Program-made: the position numbers and the translations under genes | Assembly (NCBI GenBank): GCA_964035545.1 | Contig: OZ037773.1 | Span: forward strand, 7,305,251 to 7,369,250 | Source of the DNA: Bugula neritina | Lineage: Eukaryota > Bryozoa > Gymnolaemata > Cheilostomatida > Bugulidae | Direction of reading: 5' to 3' | Length of the DNA: 64,000 bases | Part shown: in pieces, positions 42,801 through 57,000 of the stretch | Position numbering within the stretch: position 1 is the stretch's first letter | Layout: each line of letters begins with the position of its first letter | The notes under the pieces: model-generated | The model's database searches: none | What the model saw: the letters and a program-made list of their open reading frames with translations, nothing else | What the model was told of the DNA's origin: nothing

Positions 42801-45800
42801 TAAAACTTTTTTTGAAGGGGAAAAACAACAAAAATAACAAAATGACACTCATGTAAAAAATATTTGCTAATGAGGGAGGATTACATGGCCAACAAATGTT
42901 CTTGTAGTCATTGATTTAATATGATAAAACTGACATAGGATATTGTGATTAGTGAACATAGCACCTTGAAGCCCATGCTCTAAGGTGTCACTAATATGAC
43001 AGCAGGTTGACATGGTGATGACACCTAAGCAGATAACATTACAGGGCAACTGTGAGAACTTGTCAACCAATGAGTATATAATATATTAGATATGATGGAG
43101 CAGTACACCAATACAGCAGCTCAATAGAGAAAGGAATAAACTGACACATATACTAAGCCAACAATTTGAATAAAAATGGTCCTGAAGTTAGCACTTAGTA
43201 TAATAGGTTGTAACTGTAGGCATTAGTCAATAGTTTAGTAATTGGTTGCTAGTAACTGTCTGTAAAATTAACAGTGACATATCTCACTTTAACTGAAAGT
43301 GTGGAGAATAAGGTTGGTGGTAGTTTACACCTGGAATGAAGGCAAATGTGTTAACATCGAAGAAACCAACCTAACAGCTAGTAGCAGAACTGTATAAGAA
43401 TTGGTAGACAGAAGGTAACTAAAGCTAATCAGTGAGTGCCAACTTGCATAGATTAGTTGTAATTAATAATTTTGCAAAAACATCAAGTAGCTTTATTAGC
43501 TTTTCGTGGAGTGCTCGTAGTAAAAGCAGTCACTTCATAACCTTTGTACACTGAAGGTGAATTCACATGTCAACCGATAGTTGAGTATCAAAGGTAAGGG
43601 AATAAATTGTAATCAATAGTCTGAATGATATATTCCCATGTTTATTTCTGCATACAATTTACATAAATCACTGTGATCTCAGCGAAAATGTTTAACTACA
43701 AAGAAAATTGAAAAAAATAGTTTCAAGAAAATGTTGGAACCATTAATCAAAACATAACATTGCCAAAATATATTTGAAATTCAGACAACAGAGATAGGTT
43801 TAACCACAAAATAGCAATAGTTTATTATCCAGTCACGGAGTGACAGTCTAATACCTGTAGAATAGCATTGACTTACACACAGTTAGCTTTTTTTAAATTT
43901 GACACAAGACTGGTTTTTAAAATTATATCGATTATTTTTTTTGCTATTTTTTTGCGATTAACTCATACAAGAAAACTTTAGAAGCAGTAAAACAGTATTT
44001 GGTAGAGTATTCCACCAGACAGCCTTGTATGAATGACAAAGCAAGTTACTGGACCCAACATTTTATTGGCATGCAAATGTAGTGCCAGCTTGACATTATC
44101 AAGGAAAAAATTATTTCTGCAATTAGCCAAATAAATTCTGTCATAGCAATTTCTACTTATGATATGCAAAGAATTGAAAAAAAATTAAATAAATTAGTGA
44201 ATGAAAATGATGGGATAAAACCATTTAATGTTATTAAAGTTATTGTTTTTAAATTACTCTGCCTTAAATTCTGAAGAACATTAAACAAAGCTACTGAGTT
44301 TTACAGACACCTCGAAAGTAGCTACCCAAATGGCAGGTGAACGGTAATAATAGTTACTAAAGTAGAAACTACACAGTGAAACCTCAAAACCACAACCTAA
44401 CGTCGTGTAAGATTAATTGGTTTCTTCATTTCATAGGAATCAAACCATTTCATCTTTTATAAAATATTTGTAACAAAAGAGGGCGGAGAACCGCGGCCGA
44501 TGCGTAGCGAGGTTAGTTGTAACTTGCAAATCAATAGTACAGTAGCCATAATCGAAGTGAAGTCGCACTTTACCAGCCAAACTAAACTAACAAGGACCGG
44601 AAACGAAATAAAAACATCATTAGAGAGTGACTTATAATAACACTTCGTCAATGGTGAACTACAGAAGCAGTTAGTCCATTGTACTAAGTTAGGTTATTCT
44701 GCTAGTAAGAGACATGCATATTTGGGATTATACATCCACAGCATGCTTTTTCAAAATACTAGCAAATCTAGTAAATACTAAATTAGAACCTAAAAGCCAT
44801 GTGATGGCAGGTAATAAAAATGAAACTAAGAATGAAATAAAGTTTCATAAGAATTTCCAATAACATTTTTGAACACGGATTTTGTTTTTATCTTTGTAAA
44901 CCTTCCCCAAACTTTTTCTTATGTACATGCAATCAACAAGTGTATTTAACTTTCCAAAAAAGTTTTACCTATTTAAATACATCCTGAGGGTACATTTTGG
45001 AGCTTCGATGCTATTCAGAAAGCAATAATAACGTGTATCAGAACTTCTAAATTTGTCTCTTTTACAATAATTTATTATAAGTGTTATAATGTTTTCTCTT
45101 TCCCATGTTGTATATTCATAATGCTACCTAATTGGTACATTTTATAATTTCTCTTGTTTTACATTCTCTGAAATACTTAAAGCTATTAGTTACATAACTC
45201 TGGAGCTAAAAGAATAAGTGTTACAGCAAGCCATAGCAAATTATTACTTAAAACCATAGTAAACTAGCTGATGTGATGAAAATACAATCATTGAAAGTCT
45301 TAAGCTTCCAGAACTAATATTTATTTACTAATTTACCTTATAATTACCAGACAGATTATAGTCTGTTATTCATATTTCAAGAGCTCAACATAATTACAGT
45401 TGCAATCGATTAATTTTCCCAGAGGTTGCAAGTCCTTGGACGTTTAGAATATGTAATTATTGAAGAGGAATGACTAATGTGGCACTATGTAATTCTTCAC
45501 CAGAAATGAGACAATCAGACTTAACTAGCTACTGTATAGTAACTCTTAACTATAACTAACTGCTGTGTAGTAATTCTTAACTATTACTAACTGCAGTGTA
45601 GTAACTCTTAACTATAACTAGCTACTGTGTAGTAACTCATAACTAGCTACTGTGTAGTAACTCATAACTAGCTACTGTGTAGTAACTTAGAACTAGCTAC
45701 TGTCACTGTGGAGTAACTTAAAACTAACAAGTGCAAGACTGCTCTAAAATTTAAATTTTATACAATAAATAACCAAACTTAATTTAGTAGCTCTAAATAA

Positions 45801-46129
45801 ATATACCCTAATGTTTTTGAAAACTATGATAGGCTGTTGGTGTGAGGTTTATAAAGATAACCTGAAATTTTATTTTGTTTTGTATTTCAGATTTGTCAAG
45901 ATATGTAGAGTTTAATAGTTGGCTAAATAAACATAATATGACATGATATGATGATTGTGAGGTTTTAATTTTATGTTTGTAACAGATGAAGTAACTTTTT
46001 GCACATCGACATTCATAGAATTATGTAATTTTTATAACAATATTCTACCTGTGTTGGCTGATCTCGACTGGCGTAGTAATGTTGTATAGAGGGTGGTCGG
46101 CCGTTGGGGTGCTGATTTCCGTTGAGCAT
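36879..46129 (-). CDS. TCF4/TCF12-like: Class I bHLH E protein (TCF3/TCF4/TCF12/daughterless type), short-form model
   Basis: E proteins bind E-box DNA (CANNTG) as homodimers or as partners of tissue-specific bHLH factors. Exons in transcript order: 46129-46049, 42759-42684, 42384-42269, 41594-41352, 39761-39678, 38878-38705, 38348-38149, 37868-37639, 37278-37204, 37099-36879. They sum to 499 residues plus stop with all phases closing. The bHLH (about residues 344-400) has the basic region [20 protein letters not shown] with the E-box-contacting Glu, then [18 protein letters not shown] and [15 protein letters not shown]. It continues into the E-protein-specific block [18 protein letters not shown]. 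Upstream, [13 protein letters not shown]...STPV aligns with the vertebrate LGKALASIYSPDH...STPV block, and [13 protein letters not shown] with DDAIHVLRNHAVG. The start exon has no convincing acceptor before its ATG and lies below a CpG-rich stretch, so it looks like a first exon. Which vertebrate paralogue is closest cannot be told, and the gene may predate the vertebrate split. The C-terminus ends GGGGPMI. Confidence 0.9.
44484..44605. promoter_or_regulatory. CpG-bearing island in an E-protein intron
   Basis: Locally GC-rich and rich in CpG (ggcggagaaccgcggccgat, gcgtagcgagg, gaccggaaacg) against a CpG-poor, AT-rich background. It could be an intronic promoter or enhancer, or a relic of an insertion. 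No exon start is identifiable. Confidence 0.35.
45530..45725. repeat. About 24-bp minisatellite
   Basis: Seven or eight degenerate copies of aactagctactgtgtagtaa-ctc in an E-protein intron. Confidence 0.88.
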
Positions 46130-46439
46130 TTTGTAATCCGTAACAGTCGATACCTTATGACTTATCAATACGACTCTTAGTGCTAAATATTATAATGTTA
46201 GCAGATGAACTTTTTGCCCTTAATTACGAGTCAGTACGTCCAGTTCCAACTAGATAATCAGTGTGATTGCGACCGCAGTCATTTCAGATTCCTCCAGTTT
46301 GAATTTTACTAAATTAACTTACGCTACTAAAAACTTGTCATGAGCACTTTAGTGTTGATGTTAATGCTAGCAATCTATAAACAAGCAATTATTTTTACAA
46401 TTACACAAGTCTGCATCATATAAAGCTCCAGGAAAACCC

Positions 46440-46560
46440 ACGAAAATTCTGCGTGAAAAGCGAGCTCCCTACAGCCGCGTTTGTCGACTTTGTTTCATCA
46501 CTGCGCTATATCCCGCTGAAGGGGTACGCGCAGTGATTCACGGATTACTTGCTACGGTTG
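46440..46560 (-). promoter_or_regulatory. Candidate CpG promoter for the E-protein short form
   Basis: About eleven CpG dinucleotides in roughly 105 bp (gcgtg, agccgcgtttgtcgac, actgcgc, tacgcgcag), strongly above the surrounding sequence. It lies about 310-430 bp upstream (transcript sense) of the ATG-bearing exon at 46129-46049, as expected for a TATA-less promoter plus 5' UTR. No TATA box stands out. Confidence 0.5.
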
Positions 46561-49500
46561 GCCAATGGATGGAATAACTGCTAAGAGGTTAGAGGTCACC
46601 CATCAAAAGCTCTTAGCATTTCAGCCTTTGTTTGATGATGAAGAGGGAATACAAAGAAAAACAAACCACAACAAGCTCAGTATGTAAATAAATAAGCCGC
46701 AGTTTCTGAAAGACTGCAACCTCAAATTTTTGAGCAGGTGTTCCAGACAAGCCAACCTCGAGTTTAATTAAGAAAGTTACGTTTCGCCATGGGTTACACC
46801 CTTTAGCTAATGATGTTATATCATTCTGGCTGATCAATTTCTTGAAAGCTTCAGCAAAAGTACAAATTAATCCAGACTGTGTTTCTCCCACATGGTTTGC
46901 TGTAAATTTAATTCTAGAACAGCTTGTAAACCCTTTATGGATACTCTTTAGCAGCAAATCCATAGATCACATTCTACAGGTTCTATTACTATATTCTGAT
47001 TAAATGTAAGCTGCACTAATCAGTGTCTAATAATCAATAATGTTAAAGAAGCAGCAAACTTTTGTCCTGATTCATCAATAAATGGATGCCGAGGCATAAA
47101 AGCTGAAAAGGCTATAATGATAACAATAAAAAATTTTCAGCACACTTGCATCAGCTGTCATCCAGGTTTTGGATGGAGTGCAGAGGGGACAGAGTTAGTA
47201 AACCCATGCTACTTACCCAGTAAGTTACCGTTAGAGAGATATTATTTTAAATTCTTTCTCACCTGTTTTAGGTCCTTATGGTTAAGATCCACTACAATAT
47301 AAACAACATCTTATTGAGCTACTCGGACACTACATTGCAATAAGGAAAGTCTAAATCTGATTTTTATAATTACTGAAAAGTTTAGCTTTTGGAATCCTAA
47401 AGCAGAGCATGGGGCATGGCTTTAACAAACTGATGGAGTTTACTAAAAGTGTGGAGAGCTTTAGTCTACCACCTCCCCACACTTTCTGTAGGTTTTTAGA
47501 TCAGCCTGCTCAGACCAAGCCTATGTTTTCCATAGATGTGAAGTTCACAAGCTACTATCACATTTCCTGTCCTAGTCCATAAACTACCAGACTCTATTTT
47601 ATTACTCTACAGCTAGTGAAACAAAAGCAAGAATATCATTCCCCATCTATCACCCATCTGCCATTCAACAATGAAGACTTATATACACAGCATATACTGA
47701 GGAATGTAGCTTTCTTTTTCCAATAGCTAGTTTTTGCTCTCTCCCATTAGCAAGTCTGTATTACAGTCACTAAGTAGGCTTACTGAGATCACTTTTAGGC
47801 AGCTTACACAAATAGATGGCAGCAGATAGTGTTGTATTGGAGTTTACAAGCTTTTTGTGTGTCTGAATATATTATATAGGGCATTGGACCCTGTTTTGCC
47901 TCTCTCTATGCAAGCACAGTGTTTGGCTGCTGGAATTACCAACTGATCTAGCCACTACTTAGGTTTGCAGACTGTATTAGGATCACGCAACAACTATACA
48001 CTCATCAGGTGTATTATTCTCCCATAATCTTAATCCACATGTAAGACAAATTAATTACACATTAATAAGATAGTCTGATGCTGCAACCTAGCCTGGAGTT
48101 TAATTTTCTCAACCTATTTCTAGTTATATGTTTGTCATAAGTCCCTAAACTTCCCATCGCTCTAGACAGCTTGAACTACTCAAGGGCTATCATTTTACAT
48201 GCTTTATAAAACCAAATGTTTCCGTTGAAGAGCTGGTTGCATGACAACTTCCTAATATAGTATCTGTTGTACCTCCGTAATATAATTCTGTATATAGTAT
48301 ATTACTGTACTGTAATTTTTGAATTCATTTCTAAAATCTTTGTTTTGATGGTAGACTTATAGATAGAATGTTATAATGTATAATATTGCAGCCATGTGAT
48401 TAATATCTTAATATCTTTATAGAATAGACAACCCTTACAATAAAAGGTGAGGAAGGCCAACATTGGCAGCTGCAATTATAAGATGTGTGTGAGTGTGTGT
48501 GTGAGTGTGTGTGTGAGTGTGTGTGTGAGTGTGTGTGTGAGTGTGTGTGTGAGTGTGTGTGTGTGAGTGTGTGTGTGAGTGTGTGTGTGAGTGTGTGTGT
48601 GTGTGTGTGTGTGAGTGTGTGTGAGTGTGTGTGAGTGTGTGTGAGTGTGTGTGAGTGTGTGTGTGTGTGTGTGTGAGTGTGTGTGAGTGTGTGTGAGTGT
48701 GTGTGTGTGTGTGAGTGCGAGTGAGTGTGCGAGTGTGTGCGAGTGTGTGAGTGTGTGTGTGTTGTGTGTGTGTGTGTTTGGCAATTCTCTAAACTTGGTA
48801 AACTAATTGCCAAAATTTGTCCCATTTCAAAACTATTAAAGGGTTAACAAATTCATATCCTGTTTGAAATCTCTACCACACCTAATGTCTGGCGTTATCT
48901 AATATTCTTTTTCTGTTAGGATGCAGTTTAATTATTGCAGTTTGTTTCAAAATTCTATCAAACTAAAGAGTTATAGCGTAGGGTGAGTCAACTAAGTTGT
49001 TATAAATTAATTAACTTTTCTGATCACAAATGAAGTTTAAAATATATCCCAACTGTCACTCCTGAATTAACAATTAGCTTTTCACACATTCTAGTTATTC
49101 TAGCATTAATGCAATGACAGTTTTTGGACCCCAACTTTATATTTCTGTATAATGAAATGATCCAAAAACCACCCTAATTTGCATAATACTGTATTAGCCG
49201 TACAATAAATTACGTATTATATGTTACACAACAGGCAATTTACTATGCGCAGGGAGATATCAAAAGTTCATATTATTTTTTATTACCGTTTCAGTTATGG
49301 TTGAATGAAATATTATTATTAAACACTCACTTTGGTTCTTGGAATTGTGGGAGCTCGCCATCATCTGAAATAAAAAGTTTAAGAGTAATAAGAAAAATGA
49401 ATCAACCAAACCTACATAGTTCTACATAGTTGATTTAGTGTTTGCGTAATCCTTCTATATATAGACACAGCAAATAGCTCAGGAATGTCACACACTGGTT

Positions 49501-51073
49501 TCTTCACAGAAGCAGTGGTATGGTGAGAAGGCCGATGGATATGTTAGCAGACAAGTTGAGCAATACTCTATCGGCTGCCAACTCATGAGTCACCTTGTGC
49601 TGAAGGTCACTGTAATACGTCCTTCACACGCAGGAGCAGACAACTTCTTTAAAAAGTTTGGCTCCCAATTTGTTGATAATTTTCAAAAATTTATTTATTG
49701 CCTATACTTGGTGCCACTATATGAATATTACAACATGCACCTGATTTTAAGCCACTTTTAGTCAAAATCTCTAAAAGAATATTTAAATTACCACAGGGAG
49801 AAACAGAAAATTGAAACTTTTCAAAATTAAAATGTTCAGCTTTATTAAATCTATGAACTTATGCAGGAAATTCAATATAATTATACACCATACGTTTTAA
49901 CTTGTAACTTGTGTATCTTAATAGTTAGAGTTATTTGTTTTGTTTAGGCTATGGCAAGTCATAAGTAGGGAAAGCAACATAAGTGGTGTGCTTATATAAT
50001 GCATTCTATGGTAAAGGTAGAAAGCACAGTAAAAATATTTGGCATTCTTACAATTACTATAGTTTATTCTAAAGAGAACAAGTTTGAGTTAATCAGTAAA
50101 TGACCAATTCAAATATTACTAAAATCTAAACCATCCAAACAGATTTACTGCTGATATTCACTGGCATGCAGTTTGCTTAAGGACAAGGTCAGCATAGGAT
50201 GAAGCTGCTGGTAACAACCACCAGTTAGTATTACAAAATGCTGCGCAGATGAGATCAGACCAACAAAGTTGTAAATTAGGTTATGAAGGCTCTCTGGAGA
50301 CCAACAATATAAAGTCCTGTTGTTATGGAAAGCCATGTTGAGATATACTATTCACTTCCTAGACAATTAGATACTTTCATTAAGGCGATTAGTGATCAGG
50401 AATGAAATATGACTTAGAGAAAAACAAGTTTATTCTCATTAATTGCTAATTAGATTGTTTTCGAAAGTTTTTTTTAAATAAGTTTTATTAACAGGTGACT
50501 TGAGCAGTTATTGCAGAAGTTCCATGTTTGATAACGGTTTGAAAAGGTTTGCCCTTATGTTATTTGTCAGGCAGAAGTATTTAGACTATTTGCGGCAAGA
50601 GAATTTTTTAGCCTAATGGTTTACAAGAGAAGGTTCTGCAGGAATAGAGAATCGTGACAAGTGCATTCTAACACTCTTTGGTAGCTAAGGCTATGCAAGG
50701 CTACAGGCAAAGAAAAAACAACTAATGGAGATAATATTATTTTTATTCTATAAAATATATTTAGGGGCAACTAACATAGGAGTACAACTAAACTATATGG
50801 TAGCCTTGATGTGGGCAGAAGTTAGACTGATTCACTGTCCATTAGTGAGACTATAATACCGTGTAGCTTAAGATTTCTGTTCTTTAAATTTTTATAAGAC
50901 AGAGCTTGAAGAGTTGGTTCCATTGTAAAGGGAGTGTTTATTGCATTTTAAATGGAAGTTTATGATTTGTTTTAAAGGCTTATATAGTAATGTACGCAAC
51001 AGGAGTGAATGAATTATTACATAGCTAAAGCTAACTAGTTACTTATTGTTTAATTACCACACAGTATAGTTAC
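46561..51073 (-). other. E-protein intron of the long form
   Basis: Contains an unexplained 116-codon open frame (46613-46963, minus), a TG/GA microsatellite (48481-48776) and a weak 34-nt exon candidate (49331-49364). The remainder is AT-rich with no supported gene. Confidence 0.6.
48481..48776. repeat. (TG)n / (GTGTGTGA)n microsatellite
   Basis: About 295 bp of TG repeats with regularly spaced GA interruptions (gtgtgtgtga). The resulting His-Thr-Leu/Ser translations are artefacts. Confidence 0.95.
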
Positions 51074-54000
51074 CTGCGTAGTTGGACTCGTACTAGAATA
51101 TGTGTTGGAGTAGTTGGAAGAGTTGTCAGCACTTGCTGACTTCATTTCTGGGTACATTTCTGGTGAAAAGCCCGGCATGGTGTGCTAAAAGATACAATTC
51201 AACACAATACTTAATGTTAAGTTACAAATTCAAACACTTTTTTCACCTACTCCACTTAAAGTAAAAATGCAAACTGCTAGTGGATGGGTTAGTTTGATGG
51301 ACTGATTCTGTTCCACTGATAAATATTTACAACAAAATAAATTAGTCAAGCTAGTTTAAGTTGTTGATGAAAACTTGGTATGTGACAATCTTTATACGAT
51401 GCAAAAACACTGTTTGCTGAAACTTTTCCACTCTTGCAGAGTTACTAATCATTTTAAACAAGCCAACCGCAGAATATTTTAATCTGTGACTTTATAGTTT
51501 CGGATAGAATAAAGCCATACAAAATGGAAAGCATTAGATACTGTTTACCATTCCCATATTCAGTGCCTTTACTAGTTCAACTACAGGGTTACTTACTCTT
51601 AAATCTGCACACTCTGGCCAAGCTGGTCCTCCGCTCTCTAAAACATGTATAATGAAATAATAGAGAAATTGCGTAATAAATGGCACTTCTTACCTTCTAG
51701 TTCTATAACTGTGTGAGAATTATGTGTGGGAGACACCGACTGGCTGTGATGAAATGGCAACAGTTATTAACCTATTGTTTGGCAAGACATAAATTTCAGC
51801 TTTATTCAGCGTAGCCTTAGAGAGGTCTAAAATAAAGCCCACCTTCTAGCTGAATGGTGGTTGTTATTACTCTTAGAGAAGCTTTACCAAAGAATTGAGG
51901 ACTTTCAGCCAGGATTTTCAGCTTTATTTTGCTTTTAGGTCAAACGGCTTTAGCCCTTAGATAATGACTATGGATAGCTAAAGCCAATGTGTATATTTAG
52001 CAAACTAAACAAAATAGTATAAATAATTATTATGATAATAAACTTGGGTTAGGTAATTTACATTTTTGGCATCTAGACGTTATGCAATCAGTAACTCCAT
52101 TGAGAAAAGGTGTATGTTTGTTTGTATCAAGAGATGTAAAGCAATGTTTGCTTGACACGGCAGTGAAAAATTGGAACTTCAACATTGTTAAATTACGGTG
52201 TTGCTGAAGCTGACTGGGCCCAGCATTGCTACAGCCAAGTGTTTTTCCCTGCTGTATGTATGCAGCAGAAGGATGTGAAGAGTGTGTGCAGACGTGAAGT
52301 GTATTGAGCCCAGCACAACCACCCTTTAATTAAATTCCATAAAGACACTTGAAGGTTATAAGCCTGACACCTGGACCCCATTCACGCATTAATAGCAACA
52401 TAAAACATATAATATCAATCAATTGTCTAAAAGTAAACAAATTGGAAACTGTATAATATGTATAGGTTCAAAGCTGTGGAATTACGGGACATATCTGATT
52501 CATGGCACCTTCCAGTGAGGGACTCAGCAGTGAATGAGATTTGAGGGCCGGTGGGTGCAAGTGAGTGTGCTAGGAGAGTGTGGAGGTGGTGTGATCAGTG
52601 CCCAATGATACTGATTATTACAAAACCCGCTGATCAGTGCACTCGGCTTTGGGCAAGCAGCATATAAATACAAATTAGCGATACAAAAAACCGATAGCAA
52701 TTTGTTGTGATGAATGAAAGATAACAATAAACTCGCAATGATCCCTTGGGCTTAGTGCAGTTATTGTTTTTATACAAAAGAGAAAGTTGGATGCGGTGAA
52801 TCATGTGCCACAACTATTTACTCACAGCATAAGATGAGTCATGCTACATGTAACCTACTACAGTTCCCAGTTCTTCACGGCTACAGCAAGCCGGCCCACG
52901 TGCACCTTCGACAACTTGTGTGAGAAAACTTTCTCATAAGAAATTTACAAATTCGGTATCTTTTGATTTTCAAGTATACTGTCTTTTGCAGGCATTGGGA
53001 AAGATGCTGCTCCTACATAATTGCTTGTTTGTACATAATTAGCACGTATAGAGAATATTGTGTGACTCCTCCCAGTTTATAATATAGAAATATCTTTATG
53101 TTGTGTTTAGTTATTTATTACATGTATTTCTCAGATTCACGTGGGAGCCCCTAATGGTAAGGGTTTTCACAGGGCTAAATATTGTGCCCCTTACTATGTC
53201 AGCAACATGGCTTAAGAACATTGGCTGTAGCAGAAAAGAAACTATGACTAGATGCTTTCTAATGACCGGTAAGATTCGAACCTGTGGCCCAGTATAGGTG
53301 TGTCATACTAGGCCAGTTTTCTGAATCACAGCTGCTCCCTGACTATATAACATCAATATCTCAGCAGGAATGAATGTGAGAACTTGTATATATTGTGACA
53401 TGTTAGGTGGTATCTCTTAGACTGCCAGTTTTTACAATTATTCATAATAGTTACAGTTGAGTATGTTAAAGATTATCCCCAATGTTATATACATTCGGTT
53501 GGCTGCATATAAATTTTTTTAGTAAAATGTTCAATCAGTTGGTTAGGCAACTCCAAACTTGGCCATAACTTTGGACCACAAAAACCTTGTCAACAAGACG
53601 ATAGTCATCAATCAAGCTCTTAAAAACACTCTGCATAAAATATATAATTATTACAGTCAGGTATGAATTTTAATACGAGAAGTAATTAATAATACTCTAA
53701 TAATTCCTCTCTGTTTTACATAGTTCAACTATTGGCTTAATCCATTCGCAATTTTTAAAGAGGAGATTTTATAATTACAACATTGCCACACACTGAAAAT
53801 AATTGTTAAATTAATAAAGTCATGCTTTAAGAATTCTGTGCTCAATATGCATGAGCTACGGCAAGCCCTGTAAGCTGGGGGAGAGTGTGCTTTAGTGCAG
53901 CTCATATTTGTACAACGTGAAGGGCAGTGAATTCTATAGAAAAATAAACTCTACTGTAATTTAATCGACCAAGATACTATTGTTCAAAGGTAACAGCAAT

Positions 54001-57000
54001 AATGAAATGAATTGAGCAAATACCAGTAGTGTTATGTAAGTGCACACTAAAGTTATGTAACCTGGTATTATTTTAGTTAAGAATACAATGGCTACTTTAT
54101 GTTGAATCTAAACACAGACCGTTTCAGACTAGATGAGTCTTCACAAGTATCAATCTCTCAACTCAAAGCAATATTTTTATATTTGCTGAAATGCAGATCT
54201 TGACTGGTTCGGTGCCAAAAATAATAACTAAGTAATAGTAACAATTATTTAGGTTACTTGCAGTAAAGGATTGACTAAGATGCAATATTATTATAGACTT
54301 TATAACCTAAGACTGGCTCAGCTCACGGCTACTTTTTATGGATTTTTACCAGGACTAAATATCGCAAAAATATTCAACTATATAAACTTTTTTTTTATTC
54401 TATAAACAACTTTAAAAACTGACTCTGTGCTCATTTTCTAAACTACACTTTGAGAAGCTAACTGCCATGCACAACATACATTTAGCTCATGCAGGCAGCA
54501 TTTGTATAGGCAGCATAATGAAGAATATTCACAACAAATTTAGCACATATTAGGTACAGTATCTCAGACATTAGAGCTACGATAAGCTATGAGCAGCTCA
54601 TGGCTTACTCCTACCACCTGGATGCAAAAAACAACCAAATATCCTATCAATAGGAATCCCAAAAAGTGCTTGCAGGCGTTTATGCACAATACACTGGAAT
54701 GCAGAATGAGACTGATTAGGCTTCCCTGGTTTGTAGTCTAAGGTCTAAATGGCCTCATAATAAGGGTGTCATGGTGTGAGCCTCAGGATATGGTCTGCAT
54801 TGCTGCTGAAAACTTTAACAATAAAGTGCTTAAAAATAAATTTCATGACCCAGCTTGGTGCATTTTGCCAAAGGAAATTGTTAAAAGCAAAGAAATAATT
54901 GAAATCGTAAAATTTTTGGCTTCAAACCAGCTTGCGTTCACAATCCAAGATATATTCTATACATATATATCCGTGTAGTACTGAGGGGGAATATATTTTT
55001 AAGAAATTGCAATTATATTTTTGGTTGAAGATTAAATTAGTTGCGCTTTGTTAACAATTTGAATGCTTTTGCTACAAAACTGTTCTAGCTTTAAAATAGT
55101 GTCAAGACAAATATGCAGATAGTTGATAGTTCAACATTGTGAGTGTATATTCACTGTTTAGCAACAGGACTTAATAAGTTCTAATTATTTAAAGAGGTAA
55201 AGCACTAGCTTTAAGATTGCGTCTATCTTACATTGTTTTTACCTTTTTAATTATAATATGTATAAAATACATTGTCAATTTCTAAGTAATACTGCACATG
55301 TAAAGATTTAGAATTTTCGATAATCTTTAATGTAAGAATGTGAGATGTGGGACCTGCATTGGTCTTGTATAGAATTATAGATAGCATGTGGGTATTGTAT
55401 AACATTGTAGACAGTTTGTGGGTCTTCCATAGAAATATAGATTATAATAGTATGTGGGTCTTGTACATAATTATAGACAATATTATGTGGGACTTGTATA
55501 GCAATTATACAGTATGTGGGTATTGTATATGGAAATTATATACAGTATGTATTATTAACTAGTAAGTAGAATATTATGGTATGTTGGCAGATTTCATTAG
55601 TAGTATTATCGGAAATAAGCTAAGAAAAGATAATCTGGGATGTATATGAAATTATCATTCAATTACTGACTTTGTCATATGACAAAATATAATTTGATAA
55701 GATGCATTCTACAGTATAAGCCTTGCGTTAGGAGATGGTCTATTATACTATTTTATTCCTCTGAACTGTAGAACTAGTGCAGTGCACACTCTCGCCATCA
55801 GTCTGGTATTGTATCGGGATATTGCTAGGGAGCAATAAAATTACATGTTGCTTCTGTATAATATTATGTTAATCTTACAAGAAACTGTTCAATTCTTTAA
55901 CTTCTTCTTGAGGAGTATCTTTAATGATTTTAGTTTACTTAACAAAGCGATAATTAATGACCCTGTGTAATTCAATAGGTTATAAATAAAATAGAACAAT
56001 TGTCACAACTCTTGACTTTGGTGGTGTAATTACATGTATCCTTTGATACGTACCTACTAACTTAGTCAAAATCAATAACTGACAATAAGTTTTCCATTCC
56101 AATCTAAATAGTTTTCTCAATGTAAATCTATCTTTTAGAAATACTAGCCTAAGATCCAGAAAAACAGCCTTTAATTACCTTTATTTACTAAGTCTGATAC
56201 TGTTGATAACAAGGGACGAGTGCAGGGTAACCCTGAGACTGGCAGACTTAGTAAACAATGGCAGTATCACAACAACTTAATATAAAATATAAAGTAAAAT
56301 AAATCATAATAGGAGTAATTAATGCTATCGCAACAAGGAAGATGGGTACCTATTGAGAACTTTCTATGAAAGGAAAGTACATGGAAGCTCAGGGAAGCTA
56401 ACCTGGGTACAAATTATACTAATATGTAACTAACGCAGAAATATAAAATATTCCCAATTCAATTATAGTTGTGAAAAAATAACCCCTTGACATTTAAAAA
56501 GTCAAAATTTTCACTAACTGTCTCCACAGTCCTTCTTTAAAAGTTCCAGTGCACTTTATGATAACTATAGACACTTACTTAAAAATTCTTGTGTTTTTTT
56601 AACTATTTGGTTGCATGTAGCTGCAGGAGACAAATTACGTTATAATATTTACGTGAATGTAGACATCAGATACTACTCAATCAATTTGCTACGTACATGG
56701 TTCCTTACTTTTTGACTAAAAAAATAATGGATTTTGGCTGCCCCTACGAGCAAAACAATGCATAAATGCAAATCTTATTAGCTGGCTATTAGTTTTCTAA
56801 AACTGCAAAAGGCCATAGAAAGAAATCATACACAACTCAATCTATATTTGGTGAAAATGTTCACTGGAGTTTTGACGGAACTGTTGTAAAATTCTAATTC
56901 TTTGCAATAGCAGTTTAAAGCCATTGGGAAAGAAGTATGGAAGGACCTAGCAACATGCCTCCATCTTGTGTATAGTCTACTCTGTGATGTACCAAGTCAC

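Larger units (their letters stand above)
42760..46048 (-). other. E-protein intron, 3.3 kb
   Basis: Between the short-form first exon and the common exon at 42684-42759. It contains a weak exon candidate (43288-43330, not phase compatible), a CpG-bearing stretch at 44484-44605 and a minisatellite at 45530-45725. Otherwise nothing is supported. Confidence 0.6.

Noticed and set aside
43288-43330. Possible E-protein exon ([13 protein letters not shown])
   Set aside because: Good splice edges and composition, but its outgoing phase does not match the common exon at 42759.
48400-48825. Long His-Thr-Leu/Ser open frames
   Set aside because: Translation of the TG/GA microsatellite; no other coding signal.
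49331-49364. Possible 34-nt E-protein exon
   Set aside because: Splice consensus is good, but the phase fits only a direct join to 42384; left out pending cDNA.
54766-54978. 70-codon plus-strand open frame
   Set aside because: No splice or similarity support; chance frame in AT-rich intron.
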